A DNA stretch of 64,000 nucleotides, taken from positions 167,780 through 231,779 of the forward strand of contig NZ_JACJTU010000009.1 of the NCBI RefSeq assembly GCF_014698835.1. The letters are read 5' to 3'. The number at the start of each line of letters is the position of its first letter. Within the stretch, counting starts at the first letter, position 1. Positions 35,135-45,504 of this stretch are shown here, piece after piece. The stretch comes from Nostoc paludosum FACHB-159. Its GTDB lineage: Bacteria > Cyanobacteriota > Cyanobacteriia > Cyanobacteriales > Nostocaceae. The notes beneath the pieces are model-generated. The model made no database searches. It saw only the letters and a program-made list of their open reading frames with translations, and had not been told where the DNA came from. The translations under genes and the position numbers were made by a program.

Positions 35135-36016
35135 TCACTTTGTTTTCTCACTAATTGCCTCTTGATTTGGCTCGTTAGATGGAGCAGATTCTGTCTTCTC
35201 TGATTGAGTTTCAGAGGCTTGTTGCACTTGGTTGAGATGAATGTTGTTCACTTGAACAATAAAGTATTCTAATGCCTGACTGGCTTTTTGCTGCTGTTGA
35301 ATTTCGTCAGACACATCATAGCAACGATAAGGCTGAGTAACTCCCAAGATAAATTTTTCTTGTTCAGCCTCTAACAATTCAACGGCTGTATTAGCAGCAA
35401 TGGAATTCTTTTGAAAAGGAAAAGAGGTAACTATACTGGCGAGTATGGAAGCAAGAGCCGGACAAAGAACGGGGAGCCACTTTAACCAAGGTTGTCCTGT
35501 TTCTAATTTATCCACTAGAACTAAAATTGGTGTAACCCCTGATAAAATAACCGTTGCTATTTGCAAAACATAGTAAAGGTTCCTTGAGACATTCTTAATT
35601 CTTTTATAATCATCAATCAAATCTTGACAGTATTGTAAAGCTTTTTTTCTAGCTAAAGTCAGAGTATTTTGATTCCAAGAATTATTATTAGCCAATAGGT
35701 AAGTATAAAGTTCAGCTTTTTTGGCTAATTCTGACTTGTCAGCCAACTTTCTGGAATTCTGAAATACTTGTCTATTGATTAATAACAAAAAAAACAAAAT
35801 AGTTAGAGATATCGTTCCATAAATTACAACTGTTCTATCAGTTGAGTAAAAACTAATCAACAGAACAGAAGAGACAAAAATCGCAAGTAATAAATACTCA
35901 ATTACCTTTAAGGTAAATAATCTTTTTTCTTCTGGCTGAGAGGATAAATTTTCAAATGTATCAGAAATTTGGCTTTGGTTTTTATTTTCAAGATTAGTTA
36001 ATTCAGAAGTAGTCAT
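35135..36016 (-). CDS. SLATT/DUF4231-type membrane protein
   Basis: 293 aa. Two N-terminal hydrophobic segments (about 35-53, 63-80) precede the DUF4231 part: RKKALQYCQDLIDDYKRIKN, YYVLQIATVILSGVTPILVL, a second TM PVLCPALASILASIVTSFPF and then WEL-like VELLEAEQEKFILGVTQPY. The C-terminal 50 residues are hydrophilic, rich in Gln, Ser and Glu. SLATT proteins are proposed pore-forming effectors in nucleotide-signalled conflict systems. Here no nucleotide cyclase is adjacent, so it is an orphan. Preceded by AGAAAGAAGCA as ribosome site. Confidence 0.78.
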   Translation of the reverse strand: MTTSELTNLENKNQSQISDTFENLSSQPEEKRLFTLKVIEYLLLAIFVSSVLLISFYSTDRTVVIYGTISLTILFFLLLINRQVFQNSRKLADKSELAKKAELYTYLLANNNSWNQNTLTLARKKALQYCQDLIDDYKRIKNVSRNLYYVLQIATVILSGVTPILVLVDKLETGQPWLKWLPVLCPALASILASIVTSFPFQKNSIAANTAVELLEAEQEKFILGVTQPYRCYDVSDEIQQQQKASQALEYFIVQVNNIHLNQVQQASETQSEKTESAPSNEPNQEAISEKTK

Positions 36017-36403
36017 TGCTTCTTTCTCAGTTTATTAACGGGTATAATGTAGTAAACTGTGGTCAATCTTAACCATACATACATTTGATTGATAACGCAA
36101 GACTTTTGTTGTATTAATTTTACGGCTATCGGGAAGATAGCTAAGAAAGGATACTTAGTATACAGATTGAAAGTTAGCTAAAAATTTTACTTTTGGATAG
36201 CATCTAGCGTAGTGATAGTTACGGTGTTGTGAAGGTCGCTCTGAATGGCATTTATGAGTCCATGAAGAGGCCGTCGGCTTGTTGTATGGGTTTTAGTCGG
36301 CTTCGGCCTTAAAAAAACTTGAATTTTATAACTATTTCAAGAAGAAATTATGTCATCTGTCATTTATAAAAGAAGACAATAAAAGGCGCTAGCACCAATT
36401 AAG
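36017..36403. other. 387-bp spacer with a GC-rich structured segment
   Basis: Most is AT-rich. 36266-36312 is GC-rich and can fold: AGGCCG (36267-36272) pairs with CGGCCT (36304-36309), with GTCGGCTT repeated inside, followed by an A-run. It lies about 95 bp upstream of the DUF39 gene and might be a leader element. I cannot match it to a known riboswitch. Confidence 0.4.
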
Positions 36404-37573
36404 ATGCGAACAATTGCAGAAATTAACGAAAAAATTAGCCGCCAACGTGCGGTAGTGTTGACAACCGAAGAATTAAAAGCACGAGTTATAGAAATCGGTG
36501 TTACTAAAGCTGCCAAAGAAGTTGATGTCATTACCACTGGAACTTTTGAGCCGATGGAATCAAGTGGTGCAATTATCAACCTTGGACACACTGACCCCCC
36601 AATCAAAATTCGCCGTTGTTGGTTGGATGGTGTTCCAGCTTACTCTGGTTTTGGGGCGGTAGATTTATATTTGGGCGCCAGTTGTGCTGTGGAAGTGATG
36701 GATGGCGAGGAAGCGCGAGAACGCGGTGGCGGTCATGTCATCGAAGATTTGATCGCTGGTAAACCGATACACGTCAGAGCGCAAGGGCAAGTAACAGATT
36801 GTTACCCCAGAGCAACATTTGAAACTACAATTACCAGTGAAACAATAAATCAGTTTTATTTATTCAATCCGCGTAATCTTTATCAAAATTTTATCGTTGG
36901 TGTGAATGGTGGCGATCGCCCACTTTTTACTTACTTGGGGCCTTTACAACCGCGTTTGGGGAATGCCGTTTACTCTAATCCCGGCGCTATTTCCCCATTA
37001 CTCAACGACCCGGAACTGCAACTTATTGGTATAGGTACAAGAATTTTTTTAGGCGGTGGTGTTGGCTATGTCGCCTGGGAAGGCACTCAGCACTTTCCCT
37101 TACAAAAGCGTTTAGCGAATCGTACACCCATTGGCCCTGCGGCTACTCTAGCTTTAATTGGCGATGCCAAGCAAATGGATGCTCATTGGGTACGGGGTTG
37201 TTACTTCAAAAGTTACGGCCCTTCATTAATGTTAGGCGTTGGTGTACCACTTCCGGTATTAAACGAACAAGTAGTTGAACGCTGTGCCGTCCAAGACCAA
37301 GATTTAGTAGCCCCAATCGTAGACTTTTCCATTCCGCGTCGGGTGCGTCCCACCTTTGGTTTAGTGAGTTACACCCAACTCAAATCTGGGCGGATTACCA
37401 TCGAGGGCAAAGCGGTACGCTCTGCCCCCTTAGCGAGTTTGTTTTTTTCCAGGGAAGTTGCCCTAGAGTTAAAACAGTGGATTGAAGCAGGTAAGTTTAC
37501 CCTTACAGAACCAGTTTCCCCAATTCCAATGGAGCGTTCTTTTCTACCCCAAGATCGTTGGACGGATTTTTGA
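36404..37573 (+). CDS. homocysteine biosynthesis (HcyBio/DUF39) protein
   Basis: 389 aa. The DUF39 core is evident: ARVIEIGVTKAAKEVDVITTGTFEPM, GHTDPPIKIRRCWLDGVPAYSGFGAVDLYLGA, CYPRATFETTIT and RIFLGGGVGYVAWEGTQH. The cysteines in RRCWLDG, ASCAVEV and TDCYPRA may act in sulfur transfer. In archaea and some bacteria DUF39 proteins convert aspartate semialdehyde and sulfide to homocysteine, often with a separate NIL/ferredoxin protein; none is fused or adjacent here. Cytoplasmic. The gene is convergent with the one at 37661. Confidence 0.88.
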   Translation: MRTIAEINEKISRQRAVVLTTEELKARVIEIGVTKAAKEVDVITTGTFEPMESSGAIINLGHTDPPIKIRRCWLDGVPAYSGFGAVDLYLGASCAVEVMDGEEARERGGGHVIEDLIAGKPIHVRAQGQVTDCYPRATFETTITSETINQFYLFNPRNLYQNFIVGVNGGDRPLFTYLGPLQPRLGNAVYSNPGAISPLLNDPELQLIGIGTRIFLGGGVGYVAWEGTQHFPLQKRLANRTPIGPAATLALIGDAKQMDAHWVRGCYFKSYGPSLMLGVGVPLPVLNEQVVERCAVQDQDLVAPIVDFSIPRRVRPTFGLVSYTQLKSGRITIEGKAVRSAPLASLFFSREVALELKQWIEAGKFTLTEPVSPIPMERSFLPQDRWTDF

Positions 37574-37625
37574 TCTTGGAGACTGGGCATGGGGCATGGG
37601 GCATTGGGCATTGGTTATGAATTAT

Positions 37626-37660
37626 TCCCCTTGTCCCCTTGTCCCCTTGTCCCCTTATCC
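37626..37660. repeat. short octamer tandem repeat (CCCCTTGT)n
   Basis: Four head-to-tail copies of CCCCTTGT, the last one degenerate, between convergent genes. Confidence 0.8.
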
Positions 37661-38677
37661 CTACTCTTGGGGTGGTTTCGGCCGCTTAATGGGCTTAGGA
37701 GTGGGTGTTTTGGGTATAGGTTTGGAAATTACAGGAGTATCGCTACCTGCACTTGCTTTCTTGATGGGACGGGGAGTTTCGCTACCGCGTCTGGGGGGGA
37801 ATGGTTTTCTACCACCACCACCACGAGGGCCTCCTTTAACTCCTGGTCTGCGTTTTTTGGGCAAATCAGCGATCGCCTCAGCTTTTTCTACCACTAAAAC
37901 ATCAGCTTCCCGCTTAGCTTGGAAGTCCCAGAATTTCCCTACTGCTTTGGTGGTTAGCACACCCCTCAATTTCAATTTAAAATATTTGGGTTTATCAGTT
38001 GGTTTGCGTGGAGCTTGCTTAATTTTGACTACCAAGCTCTTAGCATCAAAAGACTGGTATACTACCTCACCACGAACAGAAAAGCCACCATCTGCAATTT
38101 CTGATGAGGGTATCACGGGAATTGTATTGAGTTCAGAGTTTTCAGATAAGCCATCATCAGGCGTTTCTACCTCTTGTGACTCCGAGTCTAGCTCGTCCTC
38201 ATCTATTGAGTTTTTAGCCAGGTTTTCTGGCTCCCAAACTCCTACAATTTGAATATGCAAAGTATCATTTTCTTGTCTTGTACGTGGATATACTACCCAC
38301 AAATGTTCTTTCTCTAAGTCTAAGTGATTCTTGACTAGGCTCATAATCCGCCCTAAAAGGACGGCGTTGAGTTCTACACCATCTGTGGTTAGCAGCGTAC
38401 CTTGGGTAAATTGTTCGCTGCTAGCATGATATCGACCTCGGACTAAACCGATGGCTCGATATTGCATCGGCTCGCTGGGAGGCGGAATCGGTTGCTGTCG
38501 ATTGGCTAAGTTCCCATTTGGGTCAGTCTCACTGGGGTTAACAGGCGAATTTTCAACTTTAGAGGACTGGTTTGCTGCTGTATTAATAACATTAGCGGCT
38601 ACCTCTATGGTATTTTTTCCCTGGTTAGAGGCAGAAGAATTGGAAGATTCGGGCAATGGCATCAGGTCGGAATTCAT
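37661..38677 (-). CDS. cyanobacterial conserved hypothetical protein with basic, proline-rich tail
   Basis: 338 aa from ATG 38677, chosen because AAGGAG lies six bases upstream. Residues 1-60 are low-complexity, Ser/Asn-rich. A central domain (MQYRAIGLVRGRYHASSEQF, LLTTDGVELNAVLLGRIMSLV, KEHLWVVYPRTR) and a second one (FSVRGEVVYQS, VVKIKQAPRK) follow an acidic spacer. The last ~70 residues are basic and Gly/Pro-rich (KKRRPGVKGGPRGGGGRK), likely to bind nucleic acid or an acidic partner. I recognise the family only as a cyanobacterial conserved protein. Confidence 0.72.
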   Translation of the reverse strand: MNSDLMPLPESSNSSASNQGKNTIEVAANVINTAANQSSKVENSPVNPSETDPNGNLANRQQPIPPPSEPMQYRAIGLVRGRYHASSEQFTQGTLLTTDGVELNAVLLGRIMSLVKNHLDLEKEHLWVVYPRTRQENDTLHIQIVGVWEPENLAKNSIDEDELDSESQEVETPDDGLSENSELNTIPVIPSSEIADGGFSVRGEVVYQSFDAKSLVVKIKQAPRKPTDKPKYFKLKLRGVLTTKAVGKFWDFQAKREADVLVVEKAEAIADLPKKRRPGVKGGPRGGGGRKPFPPRRGSETPRPIKKASAGSDTPVISKPIPKTPTPKPIKRPKPPQE

Positions 38678-39058
38678 AAAAACTCCTTGCGGCACAGACA
38701 CATCCCAATTTTGGGATTTAACAAAGGCAGCTGAAAAGAGCGTTTGTGCGGAGTAAAGAAAGTATATTTACTTTTCACAAAGTCACACTAGAGTACTCTA
38801 CACAATCCTAAAGGCGTTAAATTTAGTGTGTAAACACTAAAAGTCTAATCTAGCGCTCTAGACACTAGTTTCGGAAGCATATCACAGCTACAATTCTGAC
38901 GGCTCCTCCTAAAGTCATCACTTACTTTAGCAGTGTGGATAGTTAATTGTTATAAAATTCACAGACAATGAGCGGTATTCCGCAAAGTTTTGGAAATTTT
39001 TAACTTTACGATTTGTCTAAATCATAATGTCATTAGAATTCAGGAGAAAGACAAAACT
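38678..39058. other. 381-bp spacer between divergent genes
   Basis: No gene seen. Promoters of both neighbours should lie here. AGGAG at 39042 serves the TPR gene. Confidence 0.4.
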
Positions 39059-39949
39059 GTGTCTCAACCGCGCAATCGCTGGATAGTTCAAGTTATTTTG
39101 GTGCTGGCAATTCTCGCTTTTGTGGGTGTTTCGGTGATTCCTTTATTTGGAGCATTGAATAATACGCCATTTTCTAGCCAGAATACCGCTAACACCAAAG
39201 GCACTTTGACTTCCTCTGACCAAAAATCAAAACTCGAAGACCAAGTACGGGGATATGAGCTGGTTTTGCAAAGGGAACCAGAAAATCAGACTGCGCTCAA
39301 AGGCTTATTAGAAGCGCGGCTACAATTACTCAGCCAAAAAGAAAAAAGCGAGGTCAAACCTTCTGATATTCAAGTCGTTATTGAACCTCTAGAAAAGCTA
39401 GCTAAACTCAATCCTGAACAGTCAGAATACGCAGTACTCTTGGCTCAAGCCAAACAGCAAATAGGCGATCGCGAAGGAGCCGCCCAAGCTTATCGCTCGA
39501 TTTTAGACACAAAGCCGGGTGATTTGAACGCTTTACAAGGAATGGTGGCTCTGCTGCTCAGTCAACAACGCCCGGAAGCAGCCATTGGCTTATTGCAAGA
39601 TACTCTTACTAATGCTGCCCAAGCAAATACAAATCAACCTGGAAGCATGGACACAGTGGCCGTGCAAGTGTTGTTAGGTAATGTTCACGCTTCCCAGAAA
39701 CGCTACGCCCAAGCTTCCTCTGTATATGACCAGGCAATAAAGAAAGATCCGAAAGATTTTCGTCCCGTTGTGGCAAAAGCGATGCTCCTGAAAAAGCAGG
39801 GCAAAAATGCAGAAGCAAAACCTTTATTCGATCGCGCCGCAGCTTTAGCACCCGCTCAATACAAAGACGGAATCAACAAAGCCGCGACAGATCCTATCAC
39901 CCCCAATCCGGCTGCATCTGGCACACCTCCGTCGGATAAACCTAAGTGA
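39059..39949 (+). CDS. TPR protein with N-terminal membrane anchor
   Basis: 296 aa from GTG 39059 (VSQPRNRWIVQVILVLAILA), preceded by AGGAG; an upstream ATG at 38990 is in frame but lacks a ribosome site. One transmembrane helix (about 9-30) is followed by a soluble part with about five TPR units (YELVLQREPENQTALKGLLE, AYRSILDTKPGDLNALQGMVA, VYDQAIKKDPKDFRPVVAKA) and a Pro/Ser-rich end. It is probably anchored with the TPR part outside the cytoplasm or in the thylakoid lumen, acting as an assembly scaffold. Confidence 0.8.
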   Translation: MSQPRNRWIVQVILVLAILAFVGVSVIPLFGALNNTPFSSQNTANTKGTLTSSDQKSKLEDQVRGYELVLQREPENQTALKGLLEARLQLLSQKEKSEVKPSDIQVVIEPLEKLAKLNPEQSEYAVLLAQAKQQIGDREGAAQAYRSILDTKPGDLNALQGMVALLLSQQRPEAAIGLLQDTLTNAAQANTNQPGSMDTVAVQVLLGNVHASQKRYAQASSVYDQAIKKDPKDFRPVVAKAMLLKKQGKNAEAKPLFDRAAALAPAQYKDGINKAATDPITPNPAASGTPPSDKPK

Positions 39950-39954
39950 TGGGC

Positions 39955-40190
39955 ATGGGGCAGGGGAGGCAGGGGAGTGTGGGGAGAGAGGGGAGTGTGG
40001 GGAGTGTGGGGAGAGAGGGGAGAGAGGGGAGTGTGGGAAGAGAGGGGAGTGTGGGAAGTGTGGGAAGAGAGGGGAGTGTGGGGGGAAAGAGAATTAATGC
40101 TTCCCCATCCTCCCACACCTCCCACACCTCCCACACCTCCCACACCTCCCACCCCTCCCACACCTTCCACACCTCCCACCCCTCCCACAC
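39955..40190. repeat. large inverted G-rich/C-rich tandem heptamer array
   Basis: The left half is made of GGGGAGTGT, GGGGAGA and GAAGAGA units, the right half of CTCCCACAC and CTCCCACCC units, so the two halves are complementary and could fold into a hairpin of over 90 bp. It lies between convergent TPR and GDT1-type genes. The same G-rich units occupy 63877-64000. Confidence 0.92.
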
Positions 40191-40215
40191 TTGCTGCTTG
40201 CCCAATGCCCAATTC

Positions 40216-40836
40216 TCACACTCCTTCAATGGCAGCAACGATACCAAAGATGAAAAACAGGCATCCGCCAATCAAGGTTAGTTGACGTTCAGAAATGCGG
40301 CCTGCAATCATTTTGCCGCCGATAACAGCGATCGCTGCACAAATCGCATGTCCCAAAATTGCACCTGTGGTTACTCCAATTGGATTATTGCCGGCTGCTA
40401 AGGCAATGGTGGCAATTTGAGTGCGATCGCCCCACTCTGCCATAAAGGTTAATGCAAAGGCTTCTATTAAAATTGATAAGGAACTTTTTCGCTTTGGTAG
40501 CTGCAAATCTGCCTGCTTTACCGCAGCTTCGGCCTCTTCTACAATTTCAGTGTCGCAAGCAGAGGCAGGCATCTTACTAGCGTCGTAGAGCAGTTTGATA
40601 CCAAAGGCGATAAACAAAGTTATTTCAGCATAATGAATATAAACTTTAGGCAATAACGACGCTGCCTGTCCAAATAGCACCGAAAGAATTGTCATCGCGG
40701 CTAAGGCAGCTACCACACCTGTGAATACCAGCCGTCGCGAGTGATGCATTGCCAAAATTACAGCAATAAAAAATGTTTTATCGCCTAGTTCTGAAACTGT
40801 AATTAATAACAAACCTGCGGTAAAAGCTGTTAACAC
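40216..40836 (-). CDS. GDT1/TMEM165 (Mnx-like) cation exporter
   Basis: 206 aa from GTG 40836, with CAGGAG nine bases upstream; this equals the length of cyanobacterial Mnx as I recall it. The open frame extends to 40965. The duplicated family motif is present twice: ITVSELGDKTFFIAVILAM and TFMAEWGDRTQIATIALAAG, each in a helix. Six or seven TM segments are visible. Homologues move Mn2+ or Ca2+ across the thylakoid or plasma membrane to supply the oxygen-evolving complex and avoid toxicity. Confidence 0.9.
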   Translation of the reverse strand: MLTAFTAGLLLITVSELGDKTFFIAVILAMHHSRRLVFTGVVAALAAMTILSVLFGQAASLLPKVYIHYAEITLFIAFGIKLLYDASKMPASACDTEIVEEAEAAVKQADLQLPKRKSSLSILIEAFALTFMAEWGDRTQIATIALAAGNNPIGVTTGAILGHAICAAIAVIGGKMIAGRISERQLTLIGGCLFFIFGIVAAIEGV

Positions 40837-41427
40837 TCTCTCAAGCTCCTGAAAAATGGTTGCCCGATGTGAAGCTTGATGAGAGCCAAAAAACCTCACC
40901 AAGCTTACACTTTTCGGTGTGAACTTAGTGAAGGTCTCGCTTTCAAATATTTTATTACTTGCCACCTGAACCAGGCTTATCGCCAGTATGTTGATTCAGA
41001 TGCACTGGCTGATAAATTTTTTGCCAGCAGCTACTCCCCTTCTGTTGTGAGTGCAATTATACCTATATTTCAGGTACAAGTCAAGACCACAGATATAGCA
41101 GTTACCAATTAAATTAGGACATAAGCTGTAAAACCTTTACACGCTTATTACCTGTTGCGTAAATAAGCGAAAACATACACCTAAATTCAGCGTTTACTGA
41201 GGTAAAAATTCATCATTTATAACTTCTGATAGTTGATATGGAAAACTCGCAGGAAAGGATTCCACCGACAAACCAGTTTCAGCTTTTGTTTGCTTAACTG
41301 CTTGTGCGTAACACTCTGCAAAAATGGTCTCAAGATAGAGTTTGAGACTGGGCGGCATATCTTTACTGTGATTTTACTCTGGGAAAAGTTAGGCGATCGC
41401 AGTAATATCTGCACTAGCCAGTATTGC
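40837..41427. other. 591-bp spacer
   Basis: Between the GDT1-type gene start and the stop of the ELWxxDGT protein. No gene, repeat or hairpin of note was seen; small open frames here lack protein-like composition. Confidence 0.4.
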
Positions 41428-43464
41428 CTAATTTGAGAACTGGGCGATTTGAACTTGTGCCGTACCACCAACTCCATCTTTATCAAAGAATAGGTTGCCG
41501 ATAGTTTGATTATAGATAAAGCCGCTTGCCGTTGTTGCACTAGCCCCAAGCTGGAACAAGGTCGAATTGAGCGTTGTATCCTGAGGTTGGCTCAATCCAA
41601 ATTCTGCTTTGGAAATGGAGATAGTATCATTTTCACCCGCAAAATCAGCAATAGGATTGTAGCCTCCAGTGCAGATATCAGCCAGGTTGAAGCCATCTTG
41701 CTCACTTCCACCGATGAGTACATCGTTACCTACACCGCCCAACAAGTTACTATTGCCCGAACCAGCAATGAGACTGTCAGTTGTGGAATTGAAGGTGGTG
41801 TCTTCTATTGCTATTTGGTCGGTAATACTATTTTCCAGCGTAGGGGCATCATTAATATTGTTGACTGCGATCGCGATCGTTTTCTCGTGGAATAAGCCTC
41901 CTCCATCTGTGGTGCGTAAACGGATGTTGTAGCTATCCTTGGTTTCGTAGTCGGGGGAGACGTTGATACGTAACTCGTTACCAACAATGGTAAAGGCGCT
42001 GTTATCTGTGTCGCCTGTACCTGAAACTAGGGTATAGGTATGGGTGTCGTTTATATCAGGGTCAGTGGTGCTAAAGTTACCAATTACTGTATTGGTAGCA
42101 ACATTCTCGTCAACACTGGTGGCACTCAGACTCAGGTCAGTGGGAGTATTGTTCAGGTCAAGCACAAAAAGTTCTTGTCCAGTGTTCCCGTTGTCAGCAA
42201 AAAAGTAGAGCTTGCCATTGATATAAGTTAGGTTGTTAGGGTAAGAGCTACCTATGCCAGAAAAGATATCCTTGAGGCAGACAGTACCAACTTCAGTGCC
42301 ATCACTCTTCCACAGTTCATTGCCCCCAATGTTGTCATAAGCAACGAAATATAGCGTACCGTTGACATTTGTTAGATATGCAGGGTTAGAGCTACCGATA
42401 GCAGAGAAGATATCCTTGACGCGCACAGTACCCACCTGGGTGCCATCACTCTTCCACAGTTCATTGTCTCCACTACTGTCAGTGGCACTAAAGTACAGCG
42501 TACCGTTGACATTAGTCAGATACGCAGGGTTAGAGCTACCCGTACCAGCAGAGATATCCTTGACGCGGACAGTACCAGCCTCGGTGCCATCACTCTTCCA
42601 CAGTTCAGAACTGCCACTGCTGTCAGTGGCAGTGAAGTAGAGCGTGCCGTTGACATTGGTGAGATTTTGGGGGTTGGAGCTACCTGCACCAGAGAAGATA
42701 TCCTTAACACGGATAGTACCAACTTCAGTGCCATCACTCTTCCACAGCTCATAGCCACCACTACTGTCATAGGCAACGAAGTAGAGGATGCCGTTGACAT
42801 TGGTTAGATGTTGGGGGTTAGAGCTACCTGCACCAGAGAAGATATCCTTAACGCGGATAGTACCAACCTCGGTGCCATCACTTTGCCACAGTTCATTACC
42901 CCCACTACTGTCGCTGGCGCTGAAGTAGAGTGTTCCATTGACATTGGTGAGATTTTGGGGGTTAGAGCTACCTGTTCCCAGGACGATATCCTTGATGCGG
43001 ATAGTACCAGTTTCAGTGCCATCACTCTTCCACAGTTCGCGACCTCCATTGCTATCGGTGGCAACGAAGTACAGCGTGTCGTTGACATTGGTCAGATTTT
43101 GGGGGTTAGAGCTACCTATGCCAGAGAAGATATCCTTGACGGGGATAGTACCCACTTGGGTACCATCGCTCTTCCACAGTTCATTGCCGCCACTGCTGTC
43201 GGTGGCACTGAAGTACAGCGTGCCGTTAACATTGGTCAGGTTTTGCGGATAAGAACTAGCTGTGCCAGAGAAGATATCCTTAACACGGAAAGTACCAGCC
43301 TCGGTGCCATCACTCTTCCACAGTTCATAGCCACCGCTGTTGTCGATCGCAACGAAGTATAGTGTACCGTTGACATTGGTTAAATATGCTGGGTTAGAGG
43401 AAACTCCACTGGTATTTAGATCTTTGATGAGGTTAATCGATCCTTCTTCTGCTGCCATAACCAT
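41428..43464 (-). CDS. ELWxxDGT-repeat protein with cadherin-like and RTX-like C-terminus
   Basis: 678 aa. From the N-terminus there are eight near-identical 48-residue units with ELWKSDGTEVGTIRVKDIFS and LTNVNGTLYF motifs (hyalin-like ELWxxDGT repeats), then a degenerate ninth. A cadherin-like domain (DINDTHTYTLVSGTG, AINNINDAPTL-type end) follows, then a short RTX run GGVGNDVLIGGSEQD and a C-terminal stretch typical of type I-secreted cyanobacterial proteins. No signal peptide, so export through a type I system is likely (inference). The repeats are 144 bp at DNA level. A start two codons downstream (MAAEEG) is possible. Confidence 0.87.
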   Translation of the reverse strand: MVMAAEEGSINLIKDLNTSGVSSNPAYLTNVNGTLYFVAIDNSGGYELWKSDGTEAGTFRVKDIFSGTASSYPQNLTNVNGTLYFSATDSSGGNELWKSDGTQVGTIPVKDIFSGIGSSNPQNLTNVNDTLYFVATDSNGGRELWKSDGTETGTIRIKDIVLGTGSSNPQNLTNVNGTLYFSASDSSGGNELWQSDGTEVGTIRVKDIFSGAGSSNPQHLTNVNGILYFVAYDSSGGYELWKSDGTEVGTIRVKDIFSGAGSSNPQNLTNVNGTLYFTATDSSGSSELWKSDGTEAGTVRVKDISAGTGSSNPAYLTNVNGTLYFSATDSSGDNELWKSDGTQVGTVRVKDIFSAIGSSNPAYLTNVNGTLYFVAYDNIGGNELWKSDGTEVGTVCLKDIFSGIGSSYPNNLTYINGKLYFFADNGNTGQELFVLDLNNTPTDLSLSATSVDENVATNTVIGNFSTTDPDINDTHTYTLVSGTGDTDNSAFTIVGNELRINVSPDYETKDSYNIRLRTTDGGGLFHEKTIAIAVNNINDAPTLENSITDQIAIEDTTFNSTTDSLIAGSGNSNLLGGVGNDVLIGGSEQDGFNLADICTGGYNPIADFAGENDTISISKAEFGLSQPQDTTLNSTLFQLGASATTASGFIYNQTIGNLFFDKDGVGGTAQVQIAQFSN

Positions 43465-44119
43465 TTTTCCTTAAACCTTGTGATACACAATCACAAGCCA
43501 AATCAGACTTTGATTGATACTGTAAGTGCGATCGCTATTTTTCTTACTATGTAAAAATGCGATCGCACAATTCATCGAGCTTCGCTTTTTTGAAATTAAA
43601 CAGCCTCCGCAAATATGTGGAATTTTATATATAGGTGATTTAGTTTAATATATTAAGCAGTCCAGAATACTAAATATTTAGACTTAGCATCATATTTTCT
43701 GAAATTTCTGTGCTTGTCTACATCTGAAATTCTCCATTAAAAGCAGACAGAAATTTAAGTTCAGGTGGTGAATAGATGAAAAATTCTAAAGATTGGTAAA
43801 GAATATTGTTTTATAAACAGGCTATTTTGACGAAGAGAAAAACGGAAATAGTCCTGAAACCAGAATGAGCTTTTTATAGAAATTCCTGTATTTATTCGGC
43901 CATACTATTGATAATTTATGATTGAGATTGATCATGCAATCTTCTTTGCTTTTACTGAAGATTATGCCAGAATTAAAGCTCACATCTGAAAATAAAATCC
44001 AGTAAAAATATAAACAATAGTTGAGATGACTTAATAATCACCTCAACCATTGTTGACTTGTGCATCATGTCAATTCATTCAAAAAACTGAATTGATGAAT
44101 CGATTAATCATACACAAGG
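43465..44119. other. 655-bp spacer
   Basis: AT-rich, no gene seen. It holds HIP1 copies near 43529 and 43559 and the por terminator hairpin at 44015-44052. Confidence 0.45.
44015..44052 (-). terminator. terminator-like hairpin downstream of por
   Basis: On the minus strand CAATGGTTGAGGTGA pairs with TCATCTCAACTATTG (13 of 15 pairs) and is followed by TTTATATTTT, 68 bp past the por stop. Confidence 0.65.

Positions 44120-45504
<1,385 letters not shown>

Noticed and set aside
39942..40285. Several overlapping open frames of 100-118 codons with repetitive Gly-Val, Ser-His-Thr or Leu-Pro sequence
   Set aside because: They are translations of the heptamer arrays in different frames and have no ribosome site.
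42362..43362. Plus-strand open frames of 92-184 codons
   Set aside because: Shadows of the ELWxxDGT repeats on the opposite strand.
41428..43464. CRISPR-like regular repeats
   Set aside because: The 144-bp period is in frame and codes for ELWxxDGT units; there are no spacers.
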